Shown in pieces: positions 61,479-64,000 of a stretch of DNA of 64,000 nt (position 1 is the first letter of the stretch; each line of letters starts with the position of its first letter). The position numbers and the translations under genes are program-made. The DNA is taken from positions 147,917 to 211,916 of the forward strand of contig FR892666.1 in the NCBI GenBank assembly GCA_000433535.1, given 5' to 3'. This DNA is from Dorea sp. CAG:317. Lineage in GTDB: Bacteria; Bacillota; Clostridia; Lachnospirales; Lachnospiraceae. The notes below the pieces were generated by a model. That model did not search any database and had not been told where the DNA came from. It saw only the letters and a program-made list of their open reading frames with translations.

Positions 61479-61596
61479 TAACATATGTTATTTTTTTATA
61501 ATTGGAATATATCATAGTATTATTCTATTTTCAATACTTTTTTAGAAAATTTTCTATTTTTTTGTTTATTTTATATATTTTTGGAAAATTTTCCAA
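61479..61596 (-). promoter_or_regulatory. Operon promoter with two GAAAATTTTC palindromes
   Basis: Reading minus, TTGAAA (61529-61534), a 17-bp spacer and TATATT (61506-61511) make a sigma-A promoter. Upstream of the -35 are TAGAAAATTTTCTA (61543-61556) and TTGGAAAATTTTCCAA (61581-61596), both perfect palindromes sharing the core GAAAATTTTC, with centres 39 bp apart. Near +10 to +20 is a third, TAACATATGTTA (61479-61490). Position upstream of the -35 suggests activation or looping, with the RpiR protein as candidate binder. Confidence 0.65.
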
Positions 61597-61796
61597 TTTT
61601 TCAGTTCGTAATTATTATATAATTATGCCATTTGGACATTCCATAAAAAATAAATCCACTCGTATGATACCAAGTATGCCCAAAGTCCAAACTCATCGAT
61701 AATGATTCTATGAAAGCGTTCTGAGATTTGTAGTTTGTAAAGAAATCTCAGAGTATTAACACTTATAAAAGCACGCAAATTATTTTCAAGCAGCAT
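61597..61796. other. Intergenic stretch with a 9-bp hairpin, no gene seen
   Basis: Between the operon promoter and the greA terminator no open frame with a ribosome site was found. CTGAGATTT (61721-61729) pairs with AAATCTCAG (61743-61751) but lacks a T run. A cre-like TGAAAGCGTT at 61711-61720 is incomplete. Nothing else is supportable. Confidence 0.5.
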
Positions 61797-61826
61797 AAAA
61801 AATGCCAGCAGATAATCTACTGGCAG
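61797..61826 (-). terminator. Probable greA terminator
   Basis: TGCCAG-C-AGAT (61803-61813 region) pairs with ATCT-A-CTGGCA, ending at 61826, with six T on minus at 61797-61802. It lies about 170 bases beyond the greA stop; nothing else on minus ends here. Confidence 0.7.
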
Positions 61827-61994
61827 AAAAATTCATATTTTTTATCGTCTACTTGACCTGGAAACATCAGATTAGGATTATCCCATCAGCCAAACAACCT
61901 CTTCTTTTAAAATATTGCTCTATTTCTTATCCCTTAATTATACTTTCATAATATCTCCGTTTCCCGTTTCAATAGCTCTGCTATTTTCACAATT

Positions 61995-62495
61995 TTAATA
62001 CTTCCTCAATGTATCATGGCTGTCATCCGTTGTGTTTTCTATCTTTCTGATCACTACATAATAACCACTGTCTCCGGCTTTAACAAAGACACGGTCACCA
62101 ACTTTATGTCCTTTTAAGGCTTTGCCAAGCGGGGACTCAATACTGATAAGCCCTTGTAGTGAATTGCCGCGCACACTTGTCACAAGACGGTAAGTCTCTA
62201 CCTCGTCATCATCTTCAAAATACACATCAACTGTATTATTGATCCCTACTTCATCTTCTCTGGACTCATCCGACACAATCTGCGCATATTTCAGCATTTT
62301 CTCTAAATAGCGAATGCGGCTCTCATTACGATTCTTATCCTGCTTCGCTGCTTTATACTCAAAATTCTCACTCAAATCACCTTGCGCTCTTGCTTCTTTT
62401 ACCGCTTCAAGTTCTTTCTTACGAACAACAAGCTTGCGGTACTCAATCTCTTCTTTAATCTTCTCTACATCACTTCTGGTCAATTTTTCTCCCAT
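61995..62495 (-). CDS. greA: Transcription elongation factor GreA-type
   Basis: A 166-residue factor that rescues backtracked RNA polymerase by stimulating transcript cleavage. The N-terminal coiled coil ends in the tip motif ARAQGDLSENFEYKAAKQDK, with the acidic residues (Asp-x-x-Glu) that coordinate Mg. The C-terminal globular domain has ISIESPLGKALKGHKVGDRV. The gene is not part of the operon to its left and has its own terminator. Length is slightly longer than the usual 158. A GreB-like or accessory Gre paralog cannot be excluded. Confidence 0.9.
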   Translation of the reverse strand: MGEKLTRSDVEKIKEEIEYRKLVVRKKELEAVKEARAQGDLSENFEYKAAKQDKNRNESRIRYLEKMLKYAQIVSDESREDEVGINNTVDVYFEDDDEVETYRLVTSVRGNSLQGLISIESPLGKALKGHKVGDRVFVKAGDSGYYVVIRKIENTTDDSHDTLRKY

Positions 62496-62521
62496 GATAA
62501 ACTCCCTATGATTCCACTAAA

Positions 62522-63385
62522 TTATTTCCAGTATTTATTCAGCCATTCCTTCACAGTCTCGTCAGATGCTGAAAACTTATCGTGAACTTTTGTCTGTGTT
62601 TCTTCCCGAGACATTCCAAGCTCCTGCAGCATTTCTATAATCGCCTTAACACCTTCTTCTCTACCTTCACTAACTCATTGACGCCATCCACTGTTCATCA
62701 TATGTTGATAATCCCTTAACGCTTTTTGCCTTGCTTCATATTCCATTCGTTTTTCTTCATCAGCGCTAAGCTCCACTAATCGGTCATATGCTTTCTGTGT
62801 ATATTCATTTCCTTCTGCTGCCATTTCCAGTTCCTCCTTGTTTGTAGCATTAAAGAACCGTGCCCATTTTAAAAGTTCTGTCTCCGGATAATCATATTTT
62901 TCAAGTTTGGGAAGCTCTAACACATGAATCTCAAACTTATCAGAATATTGAAGCCGACGATTATCTTCCCATATATGGAATCTGGAGTAATATTCCTCAT
63001 CATCAAATAACTTAAAATCCAGAATACCAACATGAATGCACTTCTTTAACTGCCCATAATCTTCTCCCTCGTGAATCTGGTCAACATACATTTTACTTAT
63101 ATAAAACAATAAACGCTCCGCCCAGTAATCATATGCAATTACCTGTATTTCAACATCCACCTGCGACTCGTCCTGCAGCATAACCCGTACATCCAAAATG
63201 CCAAACTTATCGTCCTTATGCTGCTTTCTCAAATATGTTGGCAACAATTTTGTCCAAAGAATCATATCCGGCGCCACGCCTAGAATGGCGGAAAGGAACC
63301 CTCTTCTCACATACTCATCACTTAATAATTCTTTGAAACAAAAATCCACTTTAGGTTTCATAATAAAAAAATCTTTCGTACCCAT
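62522..63385 (-). pseudogene. Rpn/PD-(D/E)XK transposase-family nuclease, in-frame stop
   Basis: A recombination-promoting nuclease (Rpn) family protein. The first part (63385 to 62675, 236 residues) starts MGTKDFFIMKPKVDFCFKEL and has FGILDVRVML with QVDVEIQVIAYDYW, the Asp and ExQ nuclease motif. It stops at TGA (62675-62677) after SGWRQ. The same frame then continues with VSEGREEGVKAIIEMLQELG and SASDETVKEWLNKYWK to a TAA at 62522, the typical family tail. So a nonsense change removes about 50 residues. The nuclease core is kept and might still fold. Rpn genes are often present in many copies. Confidence 0.85.
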
Positions 63386-63655
63386 ACTATACTCCTTCCC
63401 GCGGGAAAGAAATATTAATATTAAATACAAAAAACAAGTATACTATTATTATAAATATACGCTTAAAAATATACAACTGCTTTCCCGCCATATGTTATTT
63501 TGATTTGTATTTCTTGGAATTCTATGGCTGAATCGCCTGTGACCTATATAAGACGGATCGAATTAGAATTCTTAGATAGGTTTATTGTAATATAGTTATA
63601 CCAAAAAGACAAGAAAAAAGAGAAGTTTAGTAACAACCTCTCCTTCCTCACATTA

Positions 63656-64000
63656 TTAAAACAATAGATACGGATTATATAAAAAGAACTCACCCGCCAT
63701 AGCAAACAGTAAATATGTCACCGCCCGTCCTTCCACATATCTCTTTGGCAGACGAATTTCACAGGTAGATACCACCAGCTCCAAGTCATCTATCTCCAAA
63801 GTATCTGTTTTCAGATGCACACCAAAAATTTTCGTAAATACTTTCCAAACAAGATAACCAACCAAGGTTCCGAGAATATTCGCAGTCAAATCATCAATAT
63901 CCAAAGCACGGAAGTTAAAAAGCTGTGAAATCTCAATAAGCATAGAAAACATTGCTCCTATGAGCACCGTCTTTCCCACACTTCTGCACTCTTTCCAGAT
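63656..64000 (-). CDS. VanZ-like membrane protein (5' end cut by window)
   Basis: The 3' part of a VanZ-like gene, about 114 residues, open to the window edge. The pattern SMLIEISQLFNFRALDIDDLTANILGTLVGYL (quoted in part: IEISQLFNFRALDIDD) is the VanZ signature of (E)xxQxx...R..DxDD...N..G. After a polar segment a final helix (VTYLLFAMAGEFFLYNPYLLF) ends the protein. VanZ proteins raise teicoplanin resistance in enterococci, but most chromosomal homologues have unknown roles. The start lies beyond base 64000. Confidence 0.85.
   Translation of the reverse strand: MWKECRSVGKTVLIGAMFSMLIEISQLFNFRALDIDDLTANILGTLVGYLVWKVFTKIFGVHLKTDTLEIDDLELVVSTCEIRLPKRYVEGRAVTYLLFAMAGEFFLYNPYLLF

Noticed and set aside
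49440..61600. A+T-rich block considered as a prophage or integrative element
   Set aside because: No integrase, att repeats, phage or conjugation genes are seen; genes are metabolic. Acquisition remains possible but is not shown.
61711..61724. cre-like site TGAAAGCGTTCTGA
   Set aside because: Only part of the CcpA consensus fits, and it is about 200 bases upstream of the operon promoter.
62675..62677. In-frame TGA considered as selenocysteine
   Set aside because: No SECIS-like hairpin follows directly, the Rpn family has no selenoproteins that I know of, and the position is not catalytic.

Overview
The window looks like a chromosomal segment of a low-to-mid GC Gram-positive anaerobe of the Clostridia, most likely a gut Lachnospiraceae. 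That placement rests on gene content and order: a comEC-holA run next to a GerMN lipoprotein, a Csp-like S8 peptidase, a HAAS-FtsW fusion behind PadR, a DUF5721-BlaI-BlaR1 run, and a CIRCE-controlled htpG. It is inferred from recognised families, not from a database search. No rRNA, tRNA, CRISPR array or intact insertion sequence was seen. Most of the window is core chromosome written on the minus strand.

Region by region. 1-7.1 kb: ComEA-like lipoprotein, OmpR-type response regulator and histidine kinase, GerMN lipoprotein, ComEC and HolA (cut by the window edge), all co-directional, preceded by a YdcZ-type membrane protein. 7.1-15.6 kb: arginine biosynthesis, an argC-GNAT-argJ-argB-argD operon on minus and argG on plus. 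Both have sigma-A promoters overlapped by ARG-box-like palindromes. A PadR regulator and a HAAS-FtsW/RodA-like membrane protein lie between them. 15.6-24.7 kb: rluF-like, ligA, clpX, a Na+/H+ antiporter and a cytidylate-kinase-like protein, then after a terminator an S8 peptidase, a small coiled-coil protein and an LspA. 24.9-30.5 kb: DUF5721-blaI-blaR1 converging on an envelope pair (BNR-repeat membrane protein and lipoprotein) whose promoter carries a BlaI/MecI-type TACATATGTA dyad. 30.6-42.4 kb: two ABC exporter loci. The first has a two-component system, and its permease is split by an imperfect 76-bp tandem duplication. The second has a coiled-coil FtsX-like permease. htpG with a perfect CIRCE element lies between them. 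42.5-49.4 kb: GNAT, a RelE/Phd toxin-antitoxin pair, a 66-bp tandem repeat, a PurF-like protein lacking the N-terminal cysteine, a ClC channel/antiporter, an AIM24 protein and an NSS transporter.

49.5-61.6 kb is the most unusual part. It is visibly richer in A+T than its flanks. A MurR/RpiR regulator faces a ten-gene minus-strand operon: FAD-linked oxidase with an alkyl-DHAP-synthase-like HHH motif, MFS transporter, EtfB, EtfA, SDR dehydrogenase, FGGY kinase, a small membrane protein, BCCT transporter, GldA-type dehydrogenase (frameshifted) and SurE phosphatase. The promoter is a good sigma-A site with two GAAAATTTTC-core palindromes upstream. I read it as a transport and oxidation pathway for an unidentified substrate, probably three-carbon, polyol or quaternary-amine linked, in which electrons pass from the FAD enzyme to EtfAB. 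This is the best candidate for an undescribed system here.

61.8-64 kb: greA, a broken Rpn-family nuclease and the 3' part of a VanZ-like gene. Damaged genes are the GldA-like gene (one base missing in a G run), the ABC permease (+1 shift by duplication) and the Rpn gene (in-frame TGA). The first two could be assembly errors.
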